Notes under the pieces: generated by a model
Database searches by the model: none
The model's input: only the letters and a program-made list of their open reading frames with translations
What the model was told of the DNA's origin: nothing
Assembly: GCF_001043175.1 (NCBI RefSeq)
Contig: NZ_CP011494.1
Span: forward strand, 682,001-746,000
DNA: 64,000 bases
Direction: 5' to 3'
Source of the DNA: Marinobacter psychrophilus
GTDB taxonomy: Bacteria; Pseudomonadota; Gammaproteobacteria; Pseudomonadales; Oleiphilaceae
Program-made: the position numbers and the translations under genes
Shown here: positions 47,906 to 58,915 of the stretch, one piece after another
Layout: every line of letters starts with the position of its first letter
Numbering within the stretch: the first letter of the stretch is position 1

Positions 47906-48406
47906 ATGAGCGTGAACGAACAGAAGGCGCCTGAGCTCCAGGAAAAGCTGGTTCAGGTAAACCGCGTTGCCAAAGTGGTAAAAGGCGGGCGTATATTTGC
48001 CTTTACCGCATTGACTGTAGTGGGTGATGGTAAAGGGCGTGTTGGCTTTGGCCGTGGTAAGGCACGTGAAGTGCCGGTTGCTATACAGAAAGCCATGGAA
48101 GCTGCGCGCAAGAATATGGTAGACATACCGTTGGATGGTACTACTTTGCAGTACCCGGTTCGGGCACAGCACGGTGGTTCGCGGGTGTTCATGATGCCTG
48201 CGTCCGATGGTACCGGCATTATTGCCGGTGGCGCCATGCGCGCTGTGTTGGAAGTGGCTGGTGTCCATAACGTGCTGTCTAAGTGCTATGGTTCTACCAA
48301 CCCGGTGAACGTGGTACGTTCCACCATCAAGGGTCTTCAGGCAATGCAAGCGCCAGAAGATATTGCAGCCAAGCGCGGTAAATCCGTCGAAGACATTCTG
48401 GGTTGA
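47906..48406 (+). CDS. rpsE: Ribosomal protein S5
   Basis: Translational fidelity protein near the mRNA entry. 166 residues from the ATG at 47906 (167 in E. coli), with GAGGTGGAG upstream; an in-frame GTG at 47897 lies inside the ribosome site. Contains [20 protein letters not shown] (spectinomycin loop region, wild-type like) and [19 protein letters not shown]. Confidence 0.97.
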   Translation: MSVNEQKAPELQEKLVQVNRVAKVVKGGRIFAFTALTVVGDGKGRVGFGRGKAREVPVAIQKAMEAARKNMVDIPLDGTTLQYPVRAQHGGSRVFMMPASDGTGIIAGGAMRAVLEVAGVHNVLSKCYGSTNPVNVVRSTIKGLQAMQAPEDIAAKRGKSVEDILG

Positions 48407-48410
48407 AGTC

Positions 48411-48599
48411 ATGGCGAACGCAAAAACGATCACAGTTACACTGATCCGCAGCCCAATCGGCTGCCAGCCCAAGCACAAGCTTTGTGTGAAGGGCCTGGGT
48501 CTTCGTAAAATTGGCCAGTCCGTGGTTTTGGAAGATACTCCTTCAATTCGCGGTATGGCTAACCGGGTAGACTACCTGGTTCGGGTTGAGGAGAACTAA
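48411..48599 (+). CDS. rpmD: Ribosomal protein L30
   Basis: Small 50S protein. 62 residues (59 in E. coli) from the ATG at 48411; upstream in-frame sequence belongs to rpsE. Contains [20 protein letters not shown]. It is followed after one base by rplO, so the two are coupled. Confidence 0.96.
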   Translation: MANAKTITVTLIRSPIGCQPKHKLCVKGLGLRKIGQSVVLEDTPSIRGMANRVDYLVRVEEN

Positions 48600-48600
48600 G

Positions 48601-49035
48601 ATGCGTCTAAACGAACTAGCTCCAGAACCCGGTTCACGCCCCAACGCAAGGCGCGTTGGTCGTGGTATCGGTTGTGGTTTCGGCAAAACTTGTGGCCGTG
48701 GCCATAAGGGTCTGAAAGCCCGTTCCGGCGGCAGCGTTGCCCCTGGTTTTGAGGGCGGTCAGCAGCCGTTGGCACGTCGTTTGCCGAAGTTTGGCTTCAC
48801 GTCCCGTCAGCAGCGTTACGTTGCTGAAATTCGTCTGAACGAACTGGCGAAGGTAGAAGGCGATGTTGTCGATCTTGACGCTCTGAAAAAAGCAGACATC
48901 ATTCGCGACGAAATTCGCGATGCAAAAGTCATGTTGTCCGGTGAAATTGACCGTGCAGTGACTGTGCAGGGTTTGCGAGTGACCAAAGGCGCACGCGCGG
49001 CGATTATCGCCGCGGGCGGCAAAGTAGAAGACTAA
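48601..49035 (+). CDS. rplO: Ribosomal protein L15
   Basis: Late-assembly 50S protein. 144 residues from the ATG at 48601, the E. coli length, with GAGGAG inside the end of rpmD. Gly/Arg-rich N-terminal extension ([20 protein letters not shown]) and [12 protein letters not shown] are typical. Confidence 0.97.
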   Translation: MRLNELAPEPGSRPNARRVGRGIGCGFGKTCGRGHKGLKARSGGSVAPGFEGGQQPLARRLPKFGFTSRQQRYVAEIRLNELAKVEGDVVDLDALKKADIIRDEIRDAKVMLSGEIDRAVTVQGLRVTKGARAAIIAAGGKVED

Positions 49036-49052
49036 CGCGAGTCGAGGACTAA

Positions 49053-50375
49053 ATGGCCAAGACAGCATCATTGCCTGCGGGCGCGGGTAAAGGACTAGCA
49101 GAGCTGCGTTCGCGGCTCTGGTTTGTCTTTCTGGCATTGCTTGTGTACCGAATCGGTGCCCATATTCCGGTGCCTGGTATAAACCCCGACCGCTTGGCTG
49201 CACTGTTTGAGCAGAATCAGGGCACAATCCTGAGTATGTTCAATATGTTTTCCGGTGGTGCACTTGAGCGCATGAGTATCTTCGCGCTGGGTATCATGCC
49301 GTATATATCGGCTTCTATTATTATGCAGCTCATGACAGCGGTCAATCCGACGCTGGAGCAGCTGAAAAAAGAAGGTGAGGCGGGTCGTCGTAAGATCAGT
49401 CAATATACGCGCTACGGTACCGTAATCCTGGCCCTGCTTCAGGGTGCTGGTATTTCTGTCGGTTTGGCGTCGCAGGGCGTCACCTTCAATGACACTCTCA
49501 GCTTCCACTTTGTGGCAGTTGTATCGTTTGTTAGTGGTGCAGTCTTCATGATGTGGCTGGGCGAGCAGATCACCGAGCGGGGTGTCGGTAACGGCATTTC
49601 ACTGTTGATTTTCGCCGGTATCGTTGCCGGGTTACCCGGTGCGATCGGTCAGACTTTGGAGCAGGCCCGTAACGGTGAGATGAGCTTGTTGTTGGTGCTT
49701 GGTATCGGTGTTCTGGCTATTGCCGTCATCGGTTTCGTGGTGTTCATGGAGCGCGGTCAGCGCCGATTGACGATTAACTACGCCAAGAGACAGCAGGGTG
49801 GCCGGGTATTTGCCCAGCAGTCTAGCCATTTGCCCTTGAAAGTGAATATGGCCGGTGTTATTCCGCCCATTTTTGCATCGTCCATTCTATTGTTCCCGGC
49901 ATCGCTGGGTCAGTGGTTTGGTCAGGGCGAAGGCATGGAGTGGCTGAGCGATATTTCCCAGGCACTTGCGCCCAGTCAGCCCTTGTATATTATTCTGTTC
50001 GCGGCAGCAGTGGTATTTTTCTGCTTCTTCTATACGGCTCTGATGTACAATCCACGGGAAGTCGCGGATAACCTCAAACGCTCAGGCGCTTTTATTCCGG
50101 GCATTCGTCCGGGTGAGCAGACAGCCAAGTACATTGATGGCGTTCTTACCCGTTTGACATTGTTTGGAGCAATGTACATAGCAGCAGTTTCCCTGTTCCC
50201 TCAGTTCCTGATGGTGGCCGGGAATGTACCCTTCTATTTGGGCGGTACGTCTCTGCTGATTGTTGTAGTCGTAGTGATGGACTTTATGGCTCAGGTTCAG
50301 TCGCATCTGATGTCTCACCAGTATGAATCGCTGATGAAGAAGTCCAATCTCAAGGGCTATGGTCGGAACGGGTAA
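49053..50375 (+). CDS. secY: Protein translocase subunit SecY
   Basis: Central pore of the SecYEG translocon. 440 residues (443 in E. coli) with ten hydrophobic segments. The plug and TM2 region ([20 protein letters not shown]) and the cytoplasmic loop [15 protein letters not shown] are conserved. It has the standard spc position after rplO. rpmJ follows 30 bases later. Confidence 0.98.
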   Translation: MAKTASLPAGAGKGLAELRSRLWFVFLALLVYRIGAHIPVPGINPDRLAALFEQNQGTILSMFNMFSGGALERMSIFALGIMPYISASIIMQLMTAVNPTLEQLKKEGEAGRRKISQYTRYGTVILALLQGAGISVGLASQGVTFNDTLSFHFVAVVSFVSGAVFMMWLGEQITERGVGNGISLLIFAGIVAGLPGAIGQTLEQARNGEMSLLLVLGIGVLAIAVIGFVVFMERGQRRLTINYAKRQQGGRVFAQQSSHLPLKVNMAGVIPPIFASSILLFPASLGQWFGQGEGMEWLSDISQALAPSQPLYIILFAAAVVFFCFFYTALMYNPREVADNLKRSGAFIPGIRPGEQTAKYIDGVLTRLTLFGAMYIAAVSLFPQFLMVAGNVPFYLGGTSLLIVVVVVMDFMAQVQSHLMSHQYESLMKKSNLKGYGRNG

Positions 50376-50405
50376 ATCCGTTCCCCTTGAAAACTGGAGT
50401 CGACA

Positions 50406-50519
50406 ATGAAAGTACGCGCTTCGGTAAAGAAAATTTGCCGTAACTGCAAAGTAATTCGTCGCAATGGCGCCGTAAGGGTCATTTGCTCGGAGCCTCGCCA
50501 CAAGCAACGTCAGGGTTAA
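50406..50519 (+). CDS. rpmJ: Ribosomal protein L36
   Basis: 37-residue zinc-ribbon protein, easily missed because of its size. It starts [19 protein letters not shown] and carries the zinc ligands Cys11, Cys14, Cys27 and His32, so it is the zinc-binding form. It lies between secY and rpsM, as in E. coli. The ribosome site is CTGGAGT. Confidence 0.95.
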   Translation: MKVRASVKKICRNCKVIRRNGAVRVICSEPRHKQRQG

Positions 50520-50567
50520 TTCCTTCGGGAAAAACCCTTGCTTGTAAAAGGTGTACGATAATGGCGC

Positions 50568-50597
50568 TTGACTCGAAGCAGGGTCAGGCGTTATTAT
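50568..50597 (+). promoter_or_regulatory. Candidate alpha operon promoter
   Basis: TTGACT, 18-base spacer, TATTAT, about 62 bases before rpsM, in the 139-base gap after rpmJ. It could give rpsM-rplQ separate expression from spc. Confidence 0.6.
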
Positions 50598-50658
50598 TTC
50601 GCGCCCTTTTAGTGGCGGATAATTCACACAGCATAGCTTTGAACGCGGAGTAATTTGG

Positions 50659-51015
50659 ATGGCACGTATAGCCGGTGTCAATATACCCGATCACAAACAT
50701 GTTGTTGTATCGCTCACCTATATTTTTGGTGTAGGCAAAACAACAGCTCAAAAGCTTTGCGATGCAACCGGCGTTAAGCCGGACGTCAAAGTCAAAGACT
50801 TGACTGACGAACAGCTGGAATCACTTCGTACTGATGTGATTAAAGGCTCCGTCGAAGGCGATTTGCGTCGTGAAGTACAGATGAACATCAAGCGTTTGAA
50901 GGATCTCGGATGTCACCGTGGTCTGCGTCACCGTCATGGGCTTCCAGTCCGCGGCCAGCGCACCAAGACCAACGCCCGCACCCGTAAAGGTCCGCGCAAA
51001 CCTATTCGTAAGTAA
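50659..51015 (+). CDS. rpsM: Ribosomal protein S13
   Basis: 30S head protein forming bridges to the 50S subunit. 118 residues, as in E. coli. Begins [20 protein letters not shown] and ends with the basic [21 protein letters not shown] tail. First gene of the alpha operon. Confidence 0.98.
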   Translation: MARIAGVNIPDHKHVVVSLTYIFGVGKTTAQKLCDATGVKPDVKVKDLTDEQLESLRTDVIKGSVEGDLRREVQMNIKRLKDLGCHRGLRHRHGLPVRGQRTKTNARTRKGPRKPIRK

Positions 51016-51028
51016 CAGGTAGGCAAAC

Positions 51029-51418
51029 ATGGCAAAGCCAGGTACACGTACCCGTAAAAAGGTGAAAAAAACGGTTGTTGATGGCGTCGCGCACATTCAC
51101 GCTTCCTTCAACAACACTATCGTGACCATTTCGGACCGCCAGGGCAACGTATTGTCCTGGGCCACTGCTGGTGGTTCTGGTTTCCGCGGTTCACGTAAGA
51201 GTACACCTTTTGCTGCGCAGGTAGCAGCTGAAAGAGCCGGTAATGCGGCTGCTGAATACGGCCTTAAAAACCTGGATGTTGAAGTCAAGGGCCCCGGCCC
51301 TGGTCGTGAATCTGCAGTTCGTGCGCTTAACTCGTGCGGCTACAAGATCAACAACATCACAGATGTGACGCCGATTCCCCACAACGGATGTCGCCCGCCT
51401 AAAAAGCGCCGCGTCTAA
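51029..51418 (+). CDS. rpsK: Ribosomal protein S11
   Basis: 30S platform protein near the E-site mRNA. 129 residues, as in E. coli. Contains [19 protein letters not shown] and the C-terminal [18 protein letters not shown]. Confidence 0.98.
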   Translation: MAKPGTRTRKKVKKTVVDGVAHIHASFNNTIVTISDRQGNVLSWATAGGSGFRGSRKSTPFAAQVAAERAGNAAAEYGLKNLDVEVKGPGPGRESAVRALNSCGYKINNITDVTPIPHNGCRPPKKRRV

Positions 51419-51435
51419 CACAGGAGACAGTAATT

Positions 51436-52056
51436 ATGGCTCGTTACATAGGCCCGAAGTGCAAACTGTCTCGTCGTGAAGGGACAGATCTTTTTCTGAA
51501 AAGCGGTGTTCGCGCTCTCGACACTAAGTGCAACCTTGAAACCCCCCCGGGTATGCACGGTGCGCGTCGCGGTCGTTTGTCGGAATACGGCGTTCAGCTG
51601 CGGGAAAAACAGAAAGTTCGTCGTATTTACGGCGTACTGGAAAAGCAGTTCCGCAACTATTATAAAGAGGCGGCTCGCCTGAAAGGCGTAACGGGTGAAA
51701 ACCTGTTGCAACTTTTGGAAGCGCGTCTTGATAACGTTGCTTACCGCATGGGTTTTGGTTCAACCCGCGCGGAGTGCCGCCAGCTCGTTTCTCACAAGGC
51801 AATTCTGGTCAACGACAAGGTTGTGAATATTCCTTCCTACCAGGTCAAGCCAGGTGATGTTGTGAGCGTGCGTGAAAAAGCCAAAAACCAGTTGCGCGTT
51901 AAAGGCGCTCTGGATTTGGCCTCCGGTCGCGCAGCGGTGAGCTGGGTAGATGTCGACGCCACTAAGATGTCCGGCGTTTACAGTTCAGTGCCAACACGGA
52001 TTGAATTGCCGGCCGACATCAACGAGAACCTCATCGTCGAGCTTTACTCTAAGTAA
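51436..52056 (+). CDS. rpsD: Ribosomal protein S4
   Basis: 16S primary binder and, in E. coli, repressor of the alpha operon. 206 residues, as in E. coli. S4 RNA-binding domain around [20 protein letters not shown] (about residues 97-116). Begins [20 protein letters not shown]. Confidence 0.98.
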   Translation: MARYIGPKCKLSRREGTDLFLKSGVRALDTKCNLETPPGMHGARRGRLSEYGVQLREKQKVRRIYGVLEKQFRNYYKEAARLKGVTGENLLQLLEARLDNVAYRMGFGSTRAECRQLVSHKAILVNDKVVNIPSYQVKPGDVVSVREKAKNQLRVKGALDLASGRAAVSWVDVDATKMSGVYSSVPTRIELPADINENLIVELYSK

Positions 52057-52091
52057 AGCCCAGTTAGCAACGATAGCAGATAGGGGCGTCT

Positions 52092-53096
52092 ATGCAGCGT
52101 TCAGTACATGAGTTATTGACACCTCGTACCATTGACGTGAAGGAATCCGGTTCCACGCGTGCCAAGGTGACCTTGGAGCCTCTTGAAAGAGGTTTCGGCC
52201 ACACTCTGGGCAGTGCGTTACGCCGTATTCTCTTGTCTTCGATGCCGGGCTGCGCTGTTACCGAAGCGCAGATTGACGGTGTGTTGCACGAGTACAGCGC
52301 CATTGAAGGTGTCCAGGAAGACGTCATAGAGATTCTTTTGAATCTTAAGGGCGTCGCTGTAAAAATGCACGGCCGTGACGATGCCGAGCTTATGCTCAGC
52401 AAGAAGGGTCCGGGTGTTGTTACAGCCGGAGATATAAAGTTGGATCATGATGTCGAGATCGCCAATCCAGAACACATTATCTGTCACCTGAGCGAGAATG
52501 GTGAAGTTAACATGCGTCTGAGCATTGCCCGCGGTCGCGGCTATGAGCCTGCTGATCAGCGCGGTCTGGATGAGGACGAAACTCGTGCCATCGGACGTCT
52601 GCAGTTGGATGCTACGTTCAGCCCGGTTCGACGCGTTGCTTATTCTGTGGAAAGTGCACGGGTAGAGCAGCGTACCGACCTCGACAAGCTGGTTATTGAT
52701 CTGGAGACTAATGGTACTATCGATCCGGAAGAAGCAATTCGCCGGGCCGCTACTATTCTTCAGCAGCAATTGGCCGTGTTTGTTGATTTTGATCATGAAA
52801 AAGAACCAGAGCGCGTGGAGGAAGAGGAAGAAATTGATCCGATTCTGCTGCGCCCGGTTGATGATCTAGAGCTGACAGTACGTTCCGCCAACTGCTTGAA
52901 GGCTGAGAACATTTACTACATCGGCGATTTGATTCAGCGCACAGAAGTTGAGCTGTTGAAGACGCCTAACCTGGGTAAAAAGTCGCTGACAGAGATCAAG
53001 GACGTATTAGCGTCCCGTGGTTTGTCTCTGGGAATGCGTCTTGATAACTGGCCGCCGGCAAGCCTTCGTGGTGATGACCGGGTTCTGGGCGGTTAA
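52092..53096 (+). CDS. rpoA: RNA polymerase subunit alpha
   Basis: Assembly platform of RNA polymerase and UP-element/activator contact. 334 residues (329 in E. coli). N-terminal dimerisation domain with [20 protein letters not shown], acidic linker [13 protein letters not shown], and C-terminal domain with [20 protein letters not shown] and [14 protein letters not shown], including the DNA-contacting residues. Confidence 0.98.
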   Translation: MQRSVHELLTPRTIDVKESGSTRAKVTLEPLERGFGHTLGSALRRILLSSMPGCAVTEAQIDGVLHEYSAIEGVQEDVIEILLNLKGVAVKMHGRDDAELMLSKKGPGVVTAGDIKLDHDVEIANPEHIICHLSENGEVNMRLSIARGRGYEPADQRGLDEDETRAIGRLQLDATFSPVRRVAYSVESARVEQRTDLDKLVIDLETNGTIDPEEAIRRAATILQQQLAVFVDFDHEKEPERVEEEEEIDPILLRPVDDLELTVRSANCLKAENIYYIGDLIQRTEVELLKTPNLGKKSLTEIKDVLASRGLSLGMRLDNWPPASLRGDDRVLGG

Positions 53097-53128
53097 TCGC
53101 CGATTAGTTAAGCTAAGGAATCAGAGCA

Positions 53129-53518
53129 ATGCGTCATCGTAAGAGTGGTCGTAAGTTCAACAGGACCAGTGCGCATCGCAAGGCCATGTTTCGTAACATG
53201 TCTGCGTCACTGGTTGAGCATGAGTTGATCAAAACAACGTTGCCGAAGGCTAAAGAGCTTCGTCGGGTAGCGGAACCTTTGATTACTCTGTCAAAAATAG
53301 ATTCGGTCGCGAATCGTCGTTTGGCGTTTGCACGTCTGCGTGACGATGCAGCGGTTGCCAAGCTGTTTACTCAGTTGGGTCCCCGTTACAACGAGCGTCC
53401 GGGTGGATATCTTCGTATCCTGAAGTGCGGTTTCCGCCCAGGCGACAATGCCCCTATGGCATATGTTGAGCTGATCGGTCGTCCGCTGGATATTGAAGCG
53501 GAAGAAGTTGACGAGTAG
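53129..53518 (+). CDS. rplQ: Ribosomal protein L17
   Basis: 50S protein near the tunnel exit. 129 residues (127 in E. coli). Begins [20 protein letters not shown] and ends with [16 protein letters not shown]. Last gene of the alpha operon, followed by a terminator. Confidence 0.98.
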   Translation: MRHRKSGRKFNRTSAHRKAMFRNMSASLVEHELIKTTLPKAKELRRVAEPLITLSKIDSVANRRLAFARLRDDAAVAKLFTQLGPRYNERPGGYLRILKCGFRPGDNAPMAYVELIGRPLDIEAEEVDE

Positions 53519-53550
53519 TAGGTTGTTATAAACCTTTATTTGTCTGAAGA

Positions 53551-53583
53551 AAGCCGGGTACCTTTTGGTAGCCGGTTTTTTTT
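53551..53583 (+). terminator. Alpha operon terminator
   Basis: Imperfect stem AGCCGGGTACC / GGTAGCCGGT with loop TTTT and eight T residues, 32 bases after rplQ. Confidence 0.88.
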
Positions 53584-53656
53584 CGTCTGCGGGAAAGTGG
53601 CTGGTTTGTTCAGACTGCTCAATAGAGGTTGGGCTGGGTGAAGTGTCGGGCTAAAA

Positions 53657-53695
53657 CAAGATCGGGGACGGATTTCAAATCCGTCCCCGATCTTG
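53657..53695. repeat. 39-bp perfect odd palindrome (dispersed element copy 2)
   Basis: Arms CAAGATCGGGGACGGATTT and AAATCCGTCCCCGATCTTG around a central C. It lies between convergent rplQ and uvrA, past the rplQ terminator and without a T-tract. Related copies are at 53705, 19397 and 61121. Confidence 0.87.
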
Positions 53696-53704
53696 AGTCA
53701 TTCA

Positions 53705-53729
53705 AGGGACAGGTTTCAAACCTGCCCCT
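53705..53729. repeat. 25-bp near-perfect palindrome (dispersed element copy 3)
   Basis: Arms AGGGACAGGTTT and AAACCTGCCCCT around a central C, with one mismatched pair. It begins 10 bases after copy 2, so the two form a tandem pair just before the end of uvrA. Confidence 0.8.
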
Positions 53730-53738
53730 ATCTGCTAC

Positions 53739-56582
53739 CTAAGATCGTTGAGCCTCTTTTTGCTTTTCTAGCAAGGGTTTTAGGTAGCGACCAGTGTGGC
53801 TGGCTTTGTTTTCTGCTACTTGCTCTGGCGTTCCTTCCGCGACGATCAGGCCGCCGCCGGAACCTCCTTCGGGGCCCAGGTCAATTATCCAATCTGCAGT
53901 TTTAATGACGTCCAAATTGTGTTCAATGACCACGATGGTGTTGCCGTGATCGCGTAGGCGCTGCAATACGGTTAACAACTGCTGGATGTCATAGAAGTGT
54001 AGGCCGGTGGTGGGTTCGTCTAGAATGTACAGGGTTTGGCCAGTGTCGCGCTTGGACAGCTCTTTGGCGAGTTTCACCCGTTGGGCTTCACCGCCGGATA
54101 GCGTAACGGCGCTTTGGCCCAGACGGATGTACGACAAGCCCACGTCCACTAAAGTCTGAAGTTTTCTAGCCAGGAAGGGCACAGCATCGAAGAATTGGCG
54201 GCCTTCTTCGACTGTCATAGACAGTACTTCATGGATGTTTTTGCCCTTATAGCGCACTTCCAGAGTCTCGCGGTTGTAGCGTTTACTTTTGCAGACGTCG
54301 CAGGGTACGTAAATGTCGGGCAGGAAGTGCATTTCAACTTTGATGACGCCGTCGCCCTGGCAGGCTTCGCAGCGTCCACCCTTGACGTTGAAGGAGAAAC
54401 GGCCAGGCTTGTAACCTCTTGAACGTGCTTCCTGGGTGCCGGAAAACAGTTCGCGGATAGGGGTGAACAGCCCTGTGTAGGTGGCAGGGTTGGATCTGGG
54501 TGTGCGGCCGATCGGGCTTTGGTCGATGTCGATGACTTTGTCGAGCAGGTCTAACCCTTCAATGCTGGCGTAAGGGCCGTGGCTTAGGGTTGTGGCTTTG
54601 TTCAATGCCGTGGCCGCTATCGGGTACAGGGTGCCGTTGATCAACGTGGATTTGCCAGAGCCGGAAACACCAGTAATACAGGTCATTACGCCTAGGGGGA
54701 TGGCTAGGTCAATGTTGGTCAGGTTATTGCCGCTGGCACCGGTCAGTTTCAGGTATTCGCCGGACCCGGAGTTGCGCTTCTCGGGTATGGCGATGAACTT
54801 GGTGCCGTTAAGGTACTGGCCCGTCAGTGAATTGGGGTTTGCGAGTATGTCTGCCGGTTTGCCTTGGGCGATGATTTGCCCGCCGTGTACACCGGCGCCC
54901 GGGCCTATGTCGATTACGTGGTCTGCCGCCAGTATGGCGTCTTCGTCGTGTTCGACTACAATGACTGTGTTACCCAAGTCGCGCAGGTGGTAAAGAGTTT
55001 CCAGCAGGCGGTCGTTGTCACGCTGGTGCAGGCCAATGGACGGTTCGTCAAGTATGTACATAACGCCCACCAGGCCGGCGCCAATTTGGCTCGCCAGGCG
55101 TATACGCTGGGCTTCACCCCCGGAGAGTGTATCGGCGCTGCGCTCAAGGGACAGATATTCCAGCCCCACGTTCACCAGGAACTGCAGGCGTTGGCGGACC
55201 TCTTTCAGAACTTTTTCGGCAATTTCGCCTCTAGCGCCCGATAGTGTCAGTTGGCTAACGTATCGATGTGCCTCGCCAATTGGCAGGTGAGCGATGGCGG
55301 GAAGGTTTCTGTTGTCGATAAACACGTTGCGTGCTGAACGGCGTAAGCGCGTTCCGCCGCAGTCTTTGCACGGCTGGGTGCTAAGGTTGCGGGCCAGTTC
55401 TTCCCTGACACTTTGGGAATCGGTTTCACGATAACGCCGTTCCAGGTTGGGTAATATGCCCTCGAACGAATGCAGACGTTCCATGATGTGGCCGCGGCTG
55501 TTTACGTAGCGAAAGCTAATGTCCTCGCCGCCGGAGCCATGCAGCATCACCTGTTGCAACGGCTCGGGCAGGTCGCACCAGGGAGTGTCCAAATCAACAT
55601 TGTAGTGTTCGGCCACGCTGCTAAGAAGCTGGAAGTAATACACCGCGCGGCGATCCCAGCCCTTGATGGCGCCGGAGGCAAGATTGGCCTCTGGATGTTG
55701 GATAATTTTGTCGGAGTCGAAAAATTGCTTTACGCCAAGTCCGTCGCAGGTCGGGCAGGCGCCTGCTGGGTTGTTGAACGAGAACAGTCGTGGCTCTAGC
55801 TCGCTGATGGCATAACCACACTGGTTACAGGCATAGCGAGCTGACAGTGTGGTGTCTTCGCCGCTGCCATCCATGGCGGCCACTAGCGCTATGCCGTCTG
55901 CCAGGGCCAGAGCAGTTTCAAAGCTCTCGGCCAGGCGTTGTTCCAGGCCGGGTTTGACCTTGAAGCGGTCGACCACCACATCAATATGGTGTTTACGCTT
56001 TTTGTCCAAAGCCGGGACGTCATCAATGTCGTAAACAGTGCCGTCTATCCGTAGGCGTATAAAGCCTTGGCTGCGCATGGTTTCAACCACTTGCAGGTGC
56101 TCGCCCTTGCGGTCGCGAATCACCGGGGCCAGAATCATTAACCGCGAATCTTCTTCCATCGCTAAAATCTGATCCACCATTTGGCTCACGGTTTGCGCTT
56201 CCAGCGGTTGGCCGTGGTCAGGGCAGCGAGGTTCGCCGGCGCGGGCAAACAACAGACGCAGGTAATCGTAGATTTCAGTAATTGTACCGACAGTAGAGCG
56301 CGGGTTATGGGATGTGGACTTTTGCTCGATAGAAATGGCCGGCGAAAGCCCTTCAATATGGTCCACGTCGGGTTTTTCCATCATTGATAGAAACTGGCGG
56401 GCATAGGTCGACAGCGATTCCACATAGCGCCGCTGGCCTTCGGCGTAAAGAGTGTCGAACGCCAGTGATGACTTGCCAGAGCCTGACAAACCGGTAATCA
56501 CAATCAGTTTGTCCCGGGGTATATCCAGGTCGATGTTCTTCAAATTGTGGGTGCGGGCACCCTTGATCTGGATATGGTCCAT
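53739..56582 (-). CDS. uvrA: UvrABC excinuclease subunit A
   Basis: Damage-recognising ATPase of nucleotide excision repair. 947 residues (940 in E. coli). Two ABC ATPase halves: first Walker [10 protein letters not shown] at residues 31-39, second GVSGSGKST; signature LSGGEAQR appears in both ([30 protein letters not shown]). The C-terminal zinc module CEACQGDG...[10 protein letters not shown] and a Cys pair CNQCGY...CPTCDG are intact. A candidate -10 TATACT lies at 56608-56613 on the minus strand. No LexA box of the E. coli type is visible in the gap 56583-56736. Confidence 0.98.
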   Translation of the reverse strand: MDHIQIKGARTHNLKNIDLDIPRDKLIVITGLSGSGKSSLAFDTLYAEGQRRYVESLSTYARQFLSMMEKPDVDHIEGLSPAISIEQKSTSHNPRSTVGTITEIYDYLRLLFARAGEPRCPDHGQPLEAQTVSQMVDQILAMEEDSRLMILAPVIRDRKGEHLQVVETMRSQGFIRLRIDGTVYDIDDVPALDKKRKHHIDVVVDRFKVKPGLEQRLAESFETALALADGIALVAAMDGSGEDTTLSARYACNQCGYAISELEPRLFSFNNPAGACPTCDGLGVKQFFDSDKIIQHPEANLASGAIKGWDRRAVYYFQLLSSVAEHYNVDLDTPWCDLPEPLQQVMLHGSGGEDISFRYVNSRGHIMERLHSFEGILPNLERRYRETDSQSVREELARNLSTQPCKDCGGTRLRRSARNVFIDNRNLPAIAHLPIGEAHRYVSQLTLSGARGEIAEKVLKEVRQRLQFLVNVGLEYLSLERSADTLSGGEAQRIRLASQIGAGLVGVMYILDEPSIGLHQRDNDRLLETLYHLRDLGNTVIVVEHDEDAILAADHVIDIGPGAGVHGGQIIAQGKPADILANPNSLTGQYLNGTKFIAIPEKRNSGSGEYLKLTGASGNNLTNIDLAIPLGVMTCITGVSGSGKSTLINGTLYPIAATALNKATTLSHGPYASIEGLDLLDKVIDIDQSPIGRTPRSNPATYTGLFTPIRELFSGTQEARSRGYKPGRFSFNVKGGRCEACQGDGVIKVEMHFLPDIYVPCDVCKSKRYNRETLEVRYKGKNIHEVLSMTVEEGRQFFDAVPFLARKLQTLVDVGLSYIRLGQSAVTLSGGEAQRVKLAKELSKRDTGQTLYILDEPTTGLHFYDIQQLLTVLQRLRDHGNTIVVIEHNLDVIKTADWIIDLGPEGGSGGGLIVAEGTPEQVAENKASHTGRYLKPLLEKQKEAQRS

Positions 56583-56736
56583 ATAACCTCGCGAGGAAAA
56601 AGTGATGAGTATACCGCGTTCTGCAGCTACCTTGTGAGTGCTGCGGCTGTGTAATACGGCTTCGCGCCGGCCGGGGCGGTTCTGTTACACTACGGCGCTT
56701 GATTTTAGTCTCTGCTAACGTCTGAGGAAATGTTCC

Positions 56737-58107
56737 ATGAACGCCCTTGAAAAACGCTCGGTTTCTGCTTTGGCGTCGGTGTACGCCATTCGTATGCTCG
56801 GGCTGTTCATGGTTATGCCAGTGTTTGTGCTGCTTGGCGGAGAGCTTGAAGGCGCAACACCCGCGCTGCTGGGCTTTGCCATCGGCGCCTATGGGTTAAG
56901 CCAGGCACTGCTGCAAATTCCGTTCGGCTTGCTGTCTGACCGGGTCGGGCGCAAGCGCATGATCTACCTTGGCTTGATCCTATTTGCGGCGGGCAGTCTG
57001 TTGGCCGGCTCAGCTGAGTCAATATACGTTGTGATTCTGGGTCGGATTCTTCAGGGTGCCGGTGCCATTGCCAGCGTACTGATGGCTTTGCTGAGCGACC
57101 TGACCCGCGAAGAGCAACGCACCAAGGCTATGGCCACGGTGGGTATCTCCATCGGTATTTCGTTTTCCGTGTCTCTTGTTCTCGGGCCGCTCGTGGGCGC
57201 GCGATGGGGCCTGTCGGGCATTTTTAACCTGACCGCCGCACTGGCATTGATCGCGCTCTTGGTTGTTTGGCGCTTGGTGCCTACTCCCCACCAAAGAAAA
57301 GTCAGTGCAGAGCAACAACCGGCCCGGGCTATGGTGGGCCGGGTGTTGAAAGACCAACGCCTGTTGCGATTGGATTTTGGTATTTTCTCCCTGCACCTGG
57401 TGCTTACCGCGCTGTTCCTGGTTTTCCCCTCTTTGCTGCAAGATCGCTTGGGCCTGCCCAGCGGCTCACACTGGTGGTTTTACCTGAGCGTGATGCTGAC
57501 GTCATTTGTTGCCATGGTGCCGTTCATTATTTTTGGCGAGAAAAAGCGCAAAATGAAGCCGGTGCTGTGCGGCGCCGTGGCCTTGCTGGCTTTGTCTTGC
57601 GCGGCCCTGTCGGGAGTGGGCGAAGGCCTGCTGGCCGCCTGGTTTATGCTGTTTTTCTTTTTTATGGCGTTCAATTTACTGGAAGCCAGTTTGCCGTCGC
57701 TGCTTAGTAAAGAGGCGCCAGCGGCCAGCAAGGGTACGGCGATGGGGGTGTATTCTACCTCTCAGTTTATGGGTGCGTTTCTGGGCGGGGCCTTGGGCGG
57801 CTACCTGCTGCAACAGGTCGGCGTAACCGGCGTGCTGGGATTAATGGTGGCTGTACTGGTGGTGTGGCTGCTGGTGGCGCTGACTATGCCGGCACCAGGG
57901 TATACCAGTGGTTTTGTGGTAAAGTTAGAGCCAGAAGCAACGCTCAGCTATAGCGATGTAGACAGTTTTCTACGCGCCCTGCCGGGCGTAAAAGATGTGG
58001 TTATAATGGAAGAAGCAGCGACTGCCTATCTGAAGATAGACCGGCAGTTTTTTGATGAGGCCTTGCTTGCCGACACGGAATTTGTGCAGCAAACTGACAG
58101 GCCGTGA
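56737..58107 (+). CDS. yajR: MFS transporter with C-terminal YAM-like domain (YajR family)
   Basis: 456-residue inner-membrane transporter with 12 hydrophobic helices. MFS motif [11 protein letters not shown] follows TM2, and [10 protein letters not shown] carries the antiporter-type motif. After TM12 (about residue 387) a soluble tail of about 65 residues ([20 protein letters not shown] then [10 protein letters not shown]) predicts a small ferredoxin-like domain. E. coli YajR (454 residues) has the same layout with its YAM domain. Substrate unknown. It lies between divergent uvrA and downstream ssb. The symbol is by architecture. Confidence 0.82.
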   Translation: MNALEKRSVSALASVYAIRMLGLFMVMPVFVLLGGELEGATPALLGFAIGAYGLSQALLQIPFGLLSDRVGRKRMIYLGLILFAAGSLLAGSAESIYVVILGRILQGAGAIASVLMALLSDLTREEQRTKAMATVGISIGISFSVSLVLGPLVGARWGLSGIFNLTAALALIALLVVWRLVPTPHQRKVSAEQQPARAMVGRVLKDQRLLRLDFGIFSLHLVLTALFLVFPSLLQDRLGLPSGSHWWFYLSVMLTSFVAMVPFIIFGEKKRKMKPVLCGAVALLALSCAALSGVGEGLLAAWFMLFFFFMAFNLLEASLPSLLSKEAPAASKGTAMGVYSTSQFMGAFLGGALGGYLLQQVGVTGVLGLMVAVLVVWLLVALTMPAPGYTSGFVVKLEPEATLSYSDVDSFLRALPGVKDVVIMEEAATAYLKIDRQFFDEALLADTEFVQQTDRP

Positions 58108-58165
58108 AATTCTGGCGGCGCGCAAGGAGCGCGAGCCGCCACGAAACTTTATTCAGGAGCAGAAC

Positions 58166-58750
58166 ATGGCACGAGGCATCAATAAAGTCATTCTAATTGG
58201 CAACTTGGGGCAAGACCCAGACACCCGTTATACCCCCAACGGCAACGCCGTGGTTAATCTGAGTATAGCCACCGACGAAAGCTATAAAGACCGTCAAACC
58301 GGTCAAATGGTGCCAAAAACCGAATGGCACAAAGTTGTCATGTTCGGCAAAGTGGCGGAAGTAGCGGGTCAGTACTTGCGCAAAGGTTCGAAGATTTATG
58401 TTGAAGGCAAACTGCAAACCCGCAAGTGGCAGAACAAGGACGGCCAAGACGTTTACACCACCGAAGTGGTTGTGGATATCAGCGGCCAGATGCAGATGTT
58501 GGACAGCCGCAATAGTGACGGCGGCGGCATGAACCAAGGCCAACAAGGCCAAGGCCAGCCGCAAAATCGCCCGCAGCAGGCGCCTGCGCGTCCACAGAAT
58601 GCCAATCAGCCTCCGCAAGACGATGGCGGCTATAATCAGGGCTCCCAGAACGAAAATTACAATCAGCAACCGGCCAACGCTCCGTCATCGCCGCAGAAAA
58701 ACACCATGCCAGATCCGGTGGATGATTTTGATGATGATATTCCGTTTTAG
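58166..58750 (+). CDS. ssb: Single-stranded DNA-binding protein
   Basis: Protects ssDNA in replication and repair. 194 residues (178 in E. coli) from the ATG at 58166 with CAGGAG upstream; in-frame sequence before it overlaps the MFS gene. OB fold (about 1-110, starting [21 protein letters not shown]), then a long Gln/Asn/Pro/Gly-rich linker (about 115-180) and the acidic tip DDFDDDIPF that recruits partner proteins. Followed by a terminator. Confidence 0.98.
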   Translation: MARGINKVILIGNLGQDPDTRYTPNGNAVVNLSIATDESYKDRQTGQMVPKTEWHKVVMFGKVAEVAGQYLRKGSKIYVEGKLQTRKWQNKDGQDVYTTEVVVDISGQMQMLDSRNSDGGGMNQGQQGQGQPQNRPQQAPARPQNANQPPQDDGGYNQGSQNENYNQQPANAPSSPQKNTMPDPVDDFDDDIPF

Positions 58751-58798
58751 CCGATAGGTGATGAATAGTGTAACGTTTGGCGTTACATTCAGTTCTAA

Positions 58799-58823
58799 GG
58801 CCCCGCTTTTGCGGGGTTTTTTG
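58799..58823 (+). terminator. Terminator after ssb
   Basis: Stem CCCCGC / GCGGGG with a TTTT loop and six T residues. A second hairpin GTAACG / CGTTAC lies just upstream (about 58770-58786). Confidence 0.9.
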
Positions 58824-58915
58824 CAGTCCACGAGGGGTTGCCTGCGCTACAAAAAGAATCAGCGTTACTTGCTGAAACTTTTAGTGCCCCGTTAGGCGGA
58901 TTTAGGAGCGAATAA

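Noticed and set aside
56640..56705. CTGT-containing stretches as possible LexA boxes upstream of uvrA
   Set aside because: CTGTGTAATACGGCTT and CTGTTACACTACGGCG lack the ACAG half.
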